Assembly: GCF_000499845.2 (NCBI RefSeq)
Contig: NC_023754.2
Location: 14,092,993 to 14,156,992, forward strand
DNA length: 64,000 bases
Direction: 5' to 3'
From: Phaseolus vulgaris
Taxonomy: Eukaryota; Streptophyta; Magnoliopsida; Fabales; Fabaceae
In this document: piece after piece, positions 23,331-34,539 of the stretch
How the letters are laid out: the number at the start of each line of letters is the position of its first letter
Numbering within the stretch: the first letter of the stretch is position 1
The notes under the pieces: model-generated
Told to the model about the DNA's origin: nothing
What the model saw: only the letters and a program-made list of their open reading frames with translations
Databases searched by the model: none
Made by a program: the position numbers and the translations under genes

Positions 23331-23794
23331 TGCCAATGTTGCATATGAGTTATTATACACCTTAAGCAATATTGATCCTAGTAAACTATCTTTCCAAAAT
23401 TTGATTGTGCTTTCTGTCATGGTAGTTAGAATTGCATGAATCGTAAGATTCGATACAAATTGGAAGTAGTATCTTTTTATGACTTGAATCGTTAGATGAA
23501 TCAAATGAATCGTGTGATTCACGATTCAGTTTCGTTAACCACGATTCATTTAATTTCTCGAAAAATCACAAAAAGTAGAAAAAATATCACGATTCATTTA
23601 ATTTCTCACAAAAACTTCCAAAAAATTGAAAAAAAAAGGAAATGGAAGTGAAGCTAGTTGGAGAAGAAGAAGAAGAATAGTGGAGAACGCATAGAAAAAG
23701 AAAAGTGAGGAACACGAAAAAAAAAGTTCAGTGGAGGAGAAAAGTTCGCTAGAGAAGAAAGGTTCACTAGAGAAGAAGATCATCAGTGGAGAAT

Positions 23795-26212
23795 TTAAAC
23801 CAACGAGAGGGCTAAGGCAAGGAGATCATCTAGCACCCTTTCTTTTCATTATTGTAGCTGAGGGCCTTGCAGGGTTAGTTAGACAAGAAGTAAAGTGTAA
23901 TTTTCTTATAGGTGTGAAAGTTGGTAGGCTCAAGGTAGAGTCTTATTTGTTGCAATTTGTAGATGATACCCTTTTTATGTGCGGGGATAGTTATCATCGT
24001 GTGGTTACAATTAAAGCAATTATGAGGTGTTATGAGCTTGCATCTGGGTTAAAAATCAACTTTCGTAAATCAAAGCTTGCGGCCTTTAATGTAGAGAGAA
24101 ACACATGTGAATGTTATGCAAAGACTTTACATTATGCACAAATGAAGGCATCTTTTAAATACTTGGGGTTGTTTGTGGGGGGGGGGATACAAGGAAGAGA
24201 CAATTATAGGAGCCTGTTATGGATAAAATTAAAGGTAGATTAAATATATGGAAGGGGAGGTTTTTGTCTTTGGCAAGAAGAATATGTTTAATCAAACCAG
24301 TGTTCACAACCTTACCACTCTTCTACCTGTCTTTCTATAAAGCTCCTGAATCGGTCTATAAAAGAATAACTAACATTCAAAGGAGGTTTCTTTGTGGTTG
24401 GGGAAAGGAAAATACAACAATATTGTGGGTTAGTTGGGAGAACTTATGCAAACCAAAGGCGGAGGGTGGTTTAGGGTTTAAAAAGGTTCGCAGGTTCAAT
24501 ATTGCACTCCTGACTAAATGGAAGTGGCGTCTCGAAAGTGTAAAAAATGGGAAATGGAAGGATATTCTACTGTCAAAGTATGAAACTGATTTAGGATAAA
24601 CACAACCCAAAGAAAATATCAATCTTGGTGGTGGAGAGACCTTTTTTAAGTTTGTGGAGAGGGCCAAGAAGGAGCTTGGTTCCAAAAAGCACTTTTATGG
24701 AATTGGACCAGAAGACAAAGTTAGATTTTGGGAAGATGTTTGGGTTGACTGAAGTATTCTCAAATATACTTTTCCTAAGTTATACTCAATATCCTTGGAT
24801 CAGGGGCGTAAGGTGGGAGAGGTTGGGATATGGAAAGATTCAGAATTGCAATGGAGGTTAAGCTGGAGACGTAATCAGTTTGTATGGAAGCATTCACAAG
24901 AAGAAGAATTGATAAGTGACCTTTTAAATGTAAAGTTGAACATGGAGGTACAAGATAGAAAGGTTTGGAAGGGAGATGAATCAAGTTGTTTTTCAGTCAA
25001 AACAACTTACAAATGCTTATCTAATTATGTCACAGGTACTTATAATGCAGCATTTAAACATCTTTGGATGTCAAAGGCACTCCCAAAGGTATTAACTATG
25101 GCTTGGAGGGTTCTACTGGAAAGACTACCAACTAGAGTGAATTTGTCTAGGAGAGGGGTCACAGTTAGTACTTCCAATTGTGCTCTTTGCCATGGCTGGG
25201 AAGAATCAAACCAACACTTGTTTTTGGAGTGTAAAATATCGTATCAGGTTTGGAATTGTCACTTCAGGTGAATTGGCTTATTGTTCGTTCAACACAATGA
25301 TTTGAAATACCATTTTGAGAATTTCCATTTGGCTCATATGAATTCTAAACAAAATTTGGTATGGAAAGGTGTTTAGGTTGTTTTTGTTTGGAATATTTGG
25401 GACCATAGGAATAGAGTTATTTTTAGTCAAGGGAAAGTTGACGCGGAAGAAATTTTTTAAATGGCAAAACTTAAAACCTGGTTATGCTTGAAATATAGAA
25501 TTAAATATTTTAACTATTCTTTTTCGAATTGACTACCGAATCCTATTCTATGTTTCAAATGTTGTAATTAAGGGAAGGAAAAGAATAGGTGAGGGTTTAG
25601 TAGGTGAAGTAAAGGGGAAGAAGATGTAGAATGGGTAGAGAAGTGATGGGTATAGGAGTAAAGCTGATTATGTGAAAGGTTGAAAATACGAATTATTTGA
25701 TGGCCGCAAAAGGCTTCTCTTGTGTATGTGCATGTTTAGGTTGTAGGGTACGGTAGGACGACAGAGTTTGGTTGGCAGACAACATGCTTGAATATGTGGA
25801 ACAAGTCACAAGTCTGTGGGCGGTGTTGGTTGCGTATAGAAGGTATGCGTGAGAGGAAAATAAAAGAAGTTTGTGGGCTATGTAAGAAGGTATAGGAGGA
25901 CGTTGGAAGAATGAGTGATGATAGGAATCGTGATCTGATGTAGATGAGGGTTGTGGAAACTGAATGTAATTGAAACTTGTAAAAAAGGCATGGTCTGCTG
26001 CTTAGTTTTTTGCAGGATGCATTGGCCTTCAAACTTTGCTGCATAATTTTGCAGTAAGCTTAGGCATCCAAAATCTTTGGTCTTGTTAGCTTTTGTTCAA
26101 GATTTTTATGTTTTTGGTTCTTTATGTAAGATGGTTAAGATTTTGTATAAGGGTTGGGATACCCCTGAAATATCTCATTGAATTAATTAATTCTTTGATG
26201 ATAAAAAAAATT
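23795..26212 (+). mobile_element. 5'-truncated L1-type LINE with reverse transcriptase
   Basis: It starts inside the RT at FKPTRGLRQGDHLAPFLFII and carries the catalytic FVDD at about 23960. It continues through KINFRKSKLAAF, FKYLGLFVGG, RLNIWKGRFLSLARRICLIK, a zf-RVT block (SSCFSVKTTYKCL; RLPTRVNLSRRGV; CALCH...NQHLFLECK) and a degraded C-terminus to about 25480. The 3' UTR ends TAAGGGTTGGGATACCCC then GATGATAAAAAAAA at about 26200. A 10-G run at 24177-24186 marks one frameshift. A stop at 24597 and further shifts (about 24620, 24750) break the rest. Everything 5' of the RT is missing. A purine-rich GAAGAA-type stretch (23640-23790) lies directly upstream. Confidence 0.88.
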
Positions 26213-26339
26213 CTAATATGAACCAATTTTAAATTTTAATATCTTTTGTTATAAAAAATAATTTTATAATTTGAATCACTCTTAAAAAGTTGAATCACTT
26301 ATGAAAAAGCTAAACCATTTTGAAAAAATTGAACCAGTT

Positions 26340-28980
26340 TTAGAAAAGAAATTTTTCGATAAGGTGTTTCGAACTTGCATATGAGCTTAAAGTGAACTTT
26401 CACAAGACAAGGTTAGGACCTGTAGGAATTGAGAGTCAACAACAGTCGGTCTTTGCCAATATGCTTAATTGTTCACATATGAGTATCCCTTTTAAGTATT
26501 TAGGTGTATAGGTTAGAGGGAATCCGAGAAAGAGGGAGTTCTGGAAAGAGGTGTTAGATAAAGTTAGAAAGAAACTTTCTAAATGGAAATGAAAGAAATT
26601 ATCCTTTGTCGGAAGAATCTGTATAATAAAATCACTCTTTACAGCTATACCGTTGTATTACATGTCCATACTCAAGGCCCCGACATCAGTGTGCAAAGAG
26701 ATCACGGGAATATAGAGGAAGTTTTTGTGGGGTTGGGGCTCTAAAAAGAGGAAAATTACATAAATAAAGTGAGAATTTGTGTGTAAAGCTAAGAGAGAGG
26801 GATGCCTGAGGATAAAACGTGTTAGTTGTTTTAATAGAGCGTTACTCACCAAATGGATGCGGAAATTGAAAGTAGGTAAATCTAGATTTTGGAGAGAAGT
26901 GATCTTATATAAATATGAGGAAAAAGAAAATCATAGAAGAAAGCTAACAAACAAAGCAAAATCCTGGTGGTGGAAAGATTTGTGTTATCAACGTGAAGAA
27001 GGATGCCTAGACAGTTGGTATTATAAACAATTGGGGGTAAGTAACAATATCTTGTTATGGGAGATAAATGGTTGGGAAATCAACCATTGGAGTTATATTT
27101 GAAGTTGTACCTAATTTCCAATGATAAGGGGAAATTGATACAACAAGTTGGCTTTTAGTCCAAAATGGGATGGTCCTAGAACTTGGAATGGAGAAGGAAT
27201 ATCTTTGAATGGGAAAAAGAATAAGTTCAACAACTACTTATAGGCCTAAACATCAAAACACAACAACATTATCAGGATAAGGTTGTATGGCTAGCAGACG
27301 AAGGTGAAATTGTTGATCAAAAGTGATCAAGTGCTTTGAAGATTTCAAATTATGCTTTGAAGAATCCAAATCCTTTGTGCTTGATGCAAGGCTGTGTAGC
27401 TGTTGTGTTTTGGGAGGGATCTAGGTAGTTTTATATGTAATATACTCCTTTGTTGAATTTAAAGCTAATGTGTTTTAAATCCTTTTTGAAATAAAGTGCT
27501 TTTCAAACTAAGTGAAAAACAACTTGTTGTTTTGTCGAATCAACCGGTTGTTTTACTCTTAGGAGTTTTTGAAAATGTTGAAAACTGTTTAAGTTTGGTT
27601 GACTTAACTGCCAAACCAAACAATCGGTTGTTTCGTGGTTTCAACCGATTGTTTCTTTGAAAATCCTAACAGAAGTTTGTTTTGGTAGTTGAATGTGCTT
27701 TAAATGATTTCCAACTGAATACACTCCTTCATTAAATGCTTTGACCAATCTTTGAAAAATATAAATAGTTTGTTTATGTTTTCAAACAAGTAAGAGAAAC
27801 ATATTTGAGTTTTTCAGTGTGTAAGAGTTTATTCAAGATTTAAACATTCACATCAAAGCTTTGGGTTTTCTAAGAGAGTCAAATAGGATTGCATTTGTAT
27901 TGATTTCAGATTGTTCTGTAAACAAGTGTAACCTCTTCTAAACCTTCTATATTTCTGGTGTTGTGTTGCCAAGGAGTGTTGTGTGCTCTTGAGGTGGTCA
28001 AGATCAATACTCTTGGTGTGTGAATTTCCAAAGTGAGTGTGTTTCTTGAAGGGTTCAAGGTCACTGCTTTGGTGGATTGTGTGTTGTAATCTGGTTTGAT
28101 TACTTAGTGGATTACCCAGTGGCTTTTCGGGGACTGGATGTAGCTCTTGGTTTAAGAGTGAACCAGTATAAACAGTTGGTGTATCTTTCTCTTACCCTTA
28201 AACCCATTTACATTTTGTTTTTAGTTTTTACTGGTATAAAGAACCGATTGTTTCGCAGAAACAACTGATTGTTTTTCTGCTGTTTTATTGATTTTGTTCT
28301 TGGCTAACCTGATTTCTGTTCTGGATTCATACAAACATTTTTGTTTATCCTTGAAAAGTTTTCAAAAACTCCTCTTAAACAATTCACCCCCTCTTATTTA
28401 AGGTCATATATTCTAACAGAAACGTTCTCGGTCAAGTCTACATATGAAGTGCTCCAAAATACTATCCAATCAGAATGTTGTTTGGCTTTGGAAACTTTAT
28501 GGGACATTAAAAAATGTTACCTAATGCGTTTATGTTAGCTTAGAGAATCCTTAAGATTAAGCTCCCTACAAGAGTGAATCTATTAAGAAGAGGATCCTTT
28601 ATGTAATCAAGCCCAGAAAACCACTCTTCACCTTTTTTTAGAAATGTAAAACAATGTATCAAGTATGGATAAAGGTGTCAAGGTGTGTGGGGGAAAGAGG
28701 TAGTCAATCATAATAACCTCAAGTACCATTTACTCCAGTTTAATCAATATCACGGTTAAACTCCAAAACGAACCAATTTTGGATTTAGGGTATTTGGAGT
28801 CAAATGGAAAGGAATAGTGTAGTGTTTAAAGAAGGGAAAGTGAATGTTGATGAGATCTTCCATTTAGCATAATTGCAAGCCTGGTCATGAATGAAGTGGA
28901 AAATATGTTTAAAGAAGCATATGTCCCCTGGTTCTTCATCTGTAGTTGAAATCATATTATAACTAGCTAAAGTCAAATCT
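26340..28980 (+). mobile_element. Second L1-type LINE fragment, split by a solo LTR
   Basis: Begins in the RT thumb region (FELAYELKVNFHKTRLGP, IPFKYLGV). It passes KLSFVGRICIIKSLFTAIPL and CKAKREGCLRIKRVSCFNRA to VWLADEGE at 27310, where the LTR interrupts. After 28418 it resumes as TFSVKSTYEVLQN, then LPTRVNLLRRGSFM and a degraded tail. Several stops (for example YLGV*V and KWK*KK) show long decay. The 3' limit is approximate; I see no poly(A). Confidence 0.8.
27311..28418 (+). mobile_element. Solo LTR (copy C), imperfect TSD GAAAT/GAAAC
   Basis: Begins TGTTGATCAAAAGTG and ends CATATATTCTAACA. The flanking pentamers are GAAAT (27306-27310) and GAAAC (28419-28423), one difference. Length is 1108 bp. 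It aligns end to end with copy B (GAAGAATCCAAATCCTTTG near the start, AACAATTCACCCCC near the end). A TATA-like AAATATAAATAG lies near 27758. It interrupts LINE coding sequence between VWLADEGE and TFSVKST. Confidence 0.88.
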
Positions 28981-30404
28981 GTTAAGGCATGGAGATGGTG
29001 TCATAATGCTGATTCCTAGTAATAGCCCACTGAAATATTTAAACATAACAGGTGTTGCATTTTTAAATTAATGTCAAATAAATAGCCTTTTTTTTTATCA
29101 AGCATATGCATTTTTCTCTTTAATGTCAAATAAAAAAAATCATAATTACATGAATTTTAAATTAGAGTATGGAAAGTTAGTGATGCCTCATGAAAGTTTC
29201 TATAAAAAAAATAGAGTATCGAAAGTAAAAATATTTTAATAATTTAAAATGAAGATAAGCAAGAGAAAAATGTAAATTTATGTTTCTACTGATATTACTT
29301 GTACCATATTTAATATTGATAATTTAATATTTTAAAAATCCGTATTCAAATTGGATTTAAAAAATCGGATAATACTTATACTGATATCCATGTTGGTCAA
29401 TTCAAGTATTCTCTGCAAAAAAAATTCAAAAAATAAACACAAATACAAGTTTATTTCTCATTATAAAAAATAATCCAAAAAAGTTAGAAGCAGACAGATA
29501 TCAAATTAAATGTCTTTAAAATACATAAAAGTTTCAGATAGATAACATTTAATTTGTCTTTGAGTTGGTAATTATAGAAATTATATAGTTATACCATTTT
29601 AAGATAATTATGAACCAGAATTTATATTCTTCCACAAATAAGTTTAGTCCTCATCTTGGTCTTAAACACTTTGGGGGATTATTTCTTTACACTCAAACTT
29701 CAAACCAAATCAAATGTATCAAATGATGGTTTGTTCCTGTACCTTTTTTATTCTTTTGTGATTCACATAAAAAGTGAAAATATATATTTTTTTTTTTCAC
29801 TTCCATAGAGTAGCTTCGGAATTATGTAAATCCGGACACGTATTTAAAAAAAGACTTTTGGATTATATAATTCAAAAAGTTAAAAAAGACTTTTAAATTA
29901 TATAATCCAAAAACTAATTAGGGATAAGAAGACTTTCGGATTATATATTCTAAAAATTAATTACGAATTTAAAAAAAGATTTTTGGAAATAAAAAAATAT
30001 TTAATTTACGAATTTATGTAATTCAAAATATTAAAAAAAATCTTTTTGGAAATAAAAAAATTTATAGAGTTACAAGAACAAATGGAGTTGCAAAGTAAAA
30101 TTTTCTATCACCTCTTTCAGGATTATGCTCCATTAGTAACAACACATATGTCTATCTTATATATAAAATTATATCATTTCATCATATATCGAACATTGTA
30201 ATTGTGGACGTTTGAACCGCCAAACACTTACATAATTTCATATATATTTCAAAATATTATCGATAAAATAATTAATTATTATATTACCTAAATTAGATAT
30301 TATTTTATAGATTAAAAAATTATTAATATTTAAATTAATTTTTACTATTAATAAAAAAATATAAATTAATTTTTAAATTAGTATTTAATTATATCAAAGT
30401 TATT
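28981..30404. other. Intergenic AT-rich with degenerate repeats
   Basis: No gene seen. About 29850-30060 contains loosely repeated GACTTTTGGATTATATAATT phrases. About 30258-30400 resembles the MITE family interior (TTAAATTAGTATTTAATTAT). Confidence 0.5.
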
Positions 30405-30610
30405 TTAGATTGGGTAATTCATAAGATAATTTTTTATATAACAAAAGCTTTTCAAAATTAAGTAGTTTATAATGTAATTTTTCATAAAATAAAAAACCTT
30501 TTGAATTGGATAATCCATGAAATATTTTTCTATTAAACAAAAATCTTTCGGATTGAATAATTTATAAAGTAATTTTTCATAAAACAAAAACTTTAAAAGA
30601 TTAAATAATT
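30405..30610. repeat. Degenerate tandem repeat, about 60-bp period
   Basis: About three and a half copies of a unit containing ATTC/TATAAAGTAATTTTTCATAA and AACAAAAACTTTTCGGATT-type phrases. The minus-strand open frame across it is itself repetitive and is not a gene. Confidence 0.7.
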
Positions 30611-30794
30611 CATAAGCATATTAAACAAGTATCTCAATGCCACCGCACCTCACTATTAATGTGAATGTTTATAACTTTTTACTTGAAAGGTAATTATAAA
30701 ATTTTGAAATTTATGGGTGTATAAAGAAGATATGGGGTGTAGGAAGAATCAGCCCATATTCTATCACAGGAGAAGCCGAAGAGTGAACTATAGG

Positions 30795-31610
30795 CAATTG
30801 CTTCCTGCACCCGATCAATTGTGACTGGCACCCGACAAACTTTTTAAAATCCCATTATGCCCTTGTCTTGCGCAGAACAACAATAACACTACGGAAAAAA
30901 TTATCTGCAAGTCAAATGTCTCTTGCGGATAAAAATATCCGGAGGCCATTCTTCCACAACTGCGGATAAAAAAATTCGGAAGCCAAGTGCTCACTACGGA
31001 TAAAAATATCCGGAAGCCATTCTTCCACAACTGCGGATAAAAAAATCCGAAAGTCAAGTGCTCAACTGCGGATAAAAATATCCAGAAGCCATTATTCCAC
31101 AACTGCGGATAAAAAAATCCGGAAGTCAAGTGCTCAACTGCGGATAAAAATATCCGGAACCCAGTCCTGAACTGTGGATAAAAATATCCAAAATGTAATA
31201 GTAAATTACGGATAAAAACGTGCGGAACTCAATAATGAATTACGGATAAAAATATCCGGTAGGCATGACAGAGTACCTTTCTCTGACGATGGTTTCTTCT
31301 CCGACTTTAGAAGCTGACGGTGGCGACTGCTGCTATGCCTGCAATGATGAAGCTCACTGATGGTGAAGGAAACCAAGAGAGACGACGGTGGATGATGGTG
31401 GCTGAGGGTGGCTGCAGCTGCTGCTTCAAGCACAAATGAACAAGAAGAAAAATAGGGTTGGGTGCATAAGATTGGGTGCCTATCACATTTTAAGATTCAT
31501 TAAGGATAAATTGGACTTTTCCTATGATTTATTAAGGATAGATTGGACTTTTACTATGTGTGATTGGGTGTTAGTTAAAAATGATATGGTGCAGGGAGAA
31601 TCTGCCTGAA
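30795..31610. other. Possible DNA-transposon derivative around a minisatellite
   Basis: TTGCTTCCTGCACCCGATCA on the left resembles, inverted, ATTCTCCCTGCACCATATCA on the right. Between them lie the minisatellite and a GC-richer piece (31264-31435) on which no gene could be confirmed. The element is tentative; no TSD was identified. Confidence 0.3.
30924..31260. repeat. Hairpin minisatellite (CGGATAAAAATATCCG units)
   Basis: About nine copies of a roughly 36-bp unit. Each has a CGGATA-AAAA-TATCCG or CGGAT-A(n)-ATCCG inverted repeat followed by GAAGCCATTCTTCCACAACTG or GAAGTCAAGTGCTCAACTG. The two spacers alternate, giving a higher-order period near 72 bp in the left two thirds. The right-hand units decay. 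Confidence 0.88.
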
Positions 31611-31799
31611 CTATAATACCTAAATAATACCCAAAAACTCAAAACCAGCCCAATGATCCCCCTATACATAAACCATCTTTCCCTGATAATTTCATGAAGG
31701 GCAATTTCTTCCCCACCTCCCTATTTTTTCCTGCACCTCCTTAAATCTTTCAATTCTAAAATTATCCTTGAACTAAAGGTGTAAACTTTGATTTTTTAT

Positions 31800-32120
31800 T
31801 TTATTTTTAAATTATATAATTCGTATTCTAAAATTTAGAATACAAAATTATATTCTTAATTCTAGAGTTTGAAAGGTTTTTATAAAAAAAATACATTTTG
31901 AACTCTAGAATTTCGAAATACAATTTTGTTTTCTAAATTCTAAAAATCAAATTTTGATTAAAAAAAAATTTTAAACTATAAAATTCCAAATATAATTTTA
32001 TGAACTTTAAAGTTCAAAATAAATTCTTAGAATGCATTTTCGAATCTAGAAAATATCTTTTCAAACTCTAAAATTTGAAATATAAAATTGTATTTTTGTT
32101 TTAGAATTCAAAAAAATATT
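31800..32120. repeat. AT-rich block of interspersed short inverted repeats
   Basis: Phrases such as TTCTAAAATTTAGAATAC, AACTCTAGAATTTCGAAATA and AACTCTAAAATTTGAAATAT recur in both orientations. No clear unit length. Confidence 0.5.
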
Positions 32121-32174
32121 AGAATCCAAAAAATAAGAAAATATGTGTCAATGAAAAAAAAAAGATAAAATTGT

Positions 32175-32320
32175 CATTTCACATCTTTTAGATAAGAGTA
32201 AGCATCTTCTAGATAAGAGTAAGCATGAAGATTTCACATGTTCTAGGTAATTGCATGAACATTTAACATTTTCTATGTAAGTGCATGAACATTTCACATC
32301 TTCTATATAAGTGAAGGGAA
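32175..32320. repeat. Tandem repeat of about 23-32 bp
   Basis: Four to five drifting copies of ACATCTTCTATATAAGTG plus CATGAACATTTC. Confidence 0.75.
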
Positions 32321-32379
32321 GAAATTGGCTTATTAGAGAGCTTGTAAGTATTGTGTTCATAACTTGTGTGCTAGTACTG

Positions 32380-34440
32380 AAAATAGGCTACAAAATATAT
32401 GCCTGAAATGCAGTGCAAGAGAGGTCCAATTTCAAATTGTGTTGGTTCAAATAAAATGTAAGCCAAGTCTGAATACTCCCAATGCAATACTGAATTCTAC
32501 AAAAATATTAAGTGCAGTCAAATACAGTATATAATTATTACAACCTGTGATGCCTTTAAATACCCTGGACCAGCACACAAGCCATAATTTATGCACACTG
32601 TTTATTCTTATTTGTTAGAACATAATTATTCTCGAGTATCTTTAATTTAGAAAACTACATTTTTCTTATCTGTACAATGTGTATACCTATGCTAAGGACT
32701 AGAAAAGTTATATCTTTATGAGATTGAAACAAGTTATTAATTGTACTTTGTGAAAACAAACGACTACATAAAAATTAGGGTGATAATAATGTTAACATCT
32801 CAACAAATTTATACAACTATTTGATACTCATTTTTTTATTTTTTTATTTTTTTACAATTATTAAAATTGACTTTGTCTAATGATCGCATTGACCAAAAAG
32901 CAGATTGATTGCATAGTTGTCAAAACATCATTAAATTAATTGTGATTTATTATTGTAAGTCTTAATATGAATGCATTAATGCTACTTTTTCTTCTCTTAT
33001 ATGGTGCCTCTATTGATTACTCTTGAATAGAAAACTGCCCAAACAAAGCTGAAACTGCTTTCTTTCATCACCATTTCGGCAGCTACCAATTCAATGATCT
33101 TGCGTCATATTTACAAAACTCAAACTCTAAATAGGTGTGACAAAACAGTGAGTTTAATTCGTTTTGTTCCAATTTGCTGGTGAATTGTCAAAAACTGTTC
33201 GTATAAATTATATGGGTTGAAATTATTAATTCTTCCTATTATAAGATCCACTGACTAGTTAACTAGTTTCTTCGTCACTTTTTAATTTTTATTTATTTAT
33301 TTATAATTATTGATATTATTTTTTTAATAATAAAAATGGAAGGAAGGACAATAAAATTGAATCAAATTTTTTAATAAAAAAAATTAATGTCTAATAAAAT
33401 AAAGTAAATATAAAAAATACTTTAGTAAATAAAATAGTGCGTAAAGAAATTAATGGAAATAAAGTTTTATATAAAATATTGAGAATAATCAATTTTTTAT
33501 TTCAAGAGCATGACATTATTATTTAAAAATAAAGGAGGATGGGCTACTAGGCTAGTCCACCCCTTCCGCCCATGACCGACGGGTTGACGGGTTAGAGGAT
33601 CCATACCAATATGAACTAATAGATTGAAAAAATTGAGAGTGTTTATTCTTACATCTTTACATTTTTTTCATGCACCCTTATATTTTTAAAATTTTCAAAA
33701 TTAGCTTTTCCATTTTTATTTGTAATGGTACAGCTGCATGGAGGTGGACGTGTGAATGTCGTTTTGATGTGTTAGTTGGTTTTTAGAGGTAAAATGTGTT
33801 AGTTGGTTTTTTTTTAGAGTTCCTAAAAATTGGGTTTCACGACTGTATTACGCACAAGCAATCTGCAAGTGCAAAAATAAAGTACAAAATCACTAATCCG
33901 TAAGTAATTTTTTTTTATTCCGGATGAGGAAGTGTTTTGGAAGCAAATGTACTTTTATACTTATGATAATGGTGGATCTAGAATGCATTTTTTGACATGT
34001 CTTGTCCAGGATCCTAAAAATTGTATTGTGAAAATCCAAATCCGCCAAAAAATTGAAACACCCAATTCCTAAATAAAAAAAAATATTACTTACCTTCTTC
34101 ACCAAGTCGTCGCAAACACAACCTAATCACACCACCAAGTTGTAGAAAAACAAATGACTTCCATAAAACCACCAAGAACACCCAATGCACCGCGATTCCT
34201 TGCACTCTGTTTGCTTTGTGTACAAGGATCACAAAGAAGGAAAGAGTCATCGCGGTATGTAGCATTAGGATTTTTAAAAAGTCAGATGGATACTTTTGTA
34301 ATGTAGGGGTGCAGAAAACAAATTTAAGGGTATAAGAAGAAACAACCAAAAGTTAAACCGTTTTGTTTAAATAATGACGAATTGATGGAGCGGCCCCTTA
34401 TACGCAGCCCACTTTCCACTTTGCCAGTTCTAATTCCAAA
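32380..34440. other. Intergenic AT-rich, upstream of the TBL gene
   Basis: No gene seen. The open frames here (for example 34086-34349 minus) have no recognisable domain. Confidence 0.55.
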
Positions 34441-34457
34441 TATGAGCACCTATATTG

Positions 34458-34467
34458 ATTATAAATA
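34458..34467 (+). promoter_or_regulatory. Likely TATA box of the TBL gene
   Basis: ATTATAAATA lies about 75 bp upstream of the preferred start codon at 34540, a usual place for a plant TATA box with a short leader. Confidence 0.45.
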
Positions 34468-34539
34468 TTAGTTATGAGCACACCTTTAAGTGCACACTTC
34501 CATCATTCATCACCACCACAAGCACCATTATTCAGTTAC

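Noticed and set aside
30815..31129. A repetitive minus-strand open frame over the minisatellite
   Set aside because: Its repetitive peptide simply mirrors the DNA repeat.
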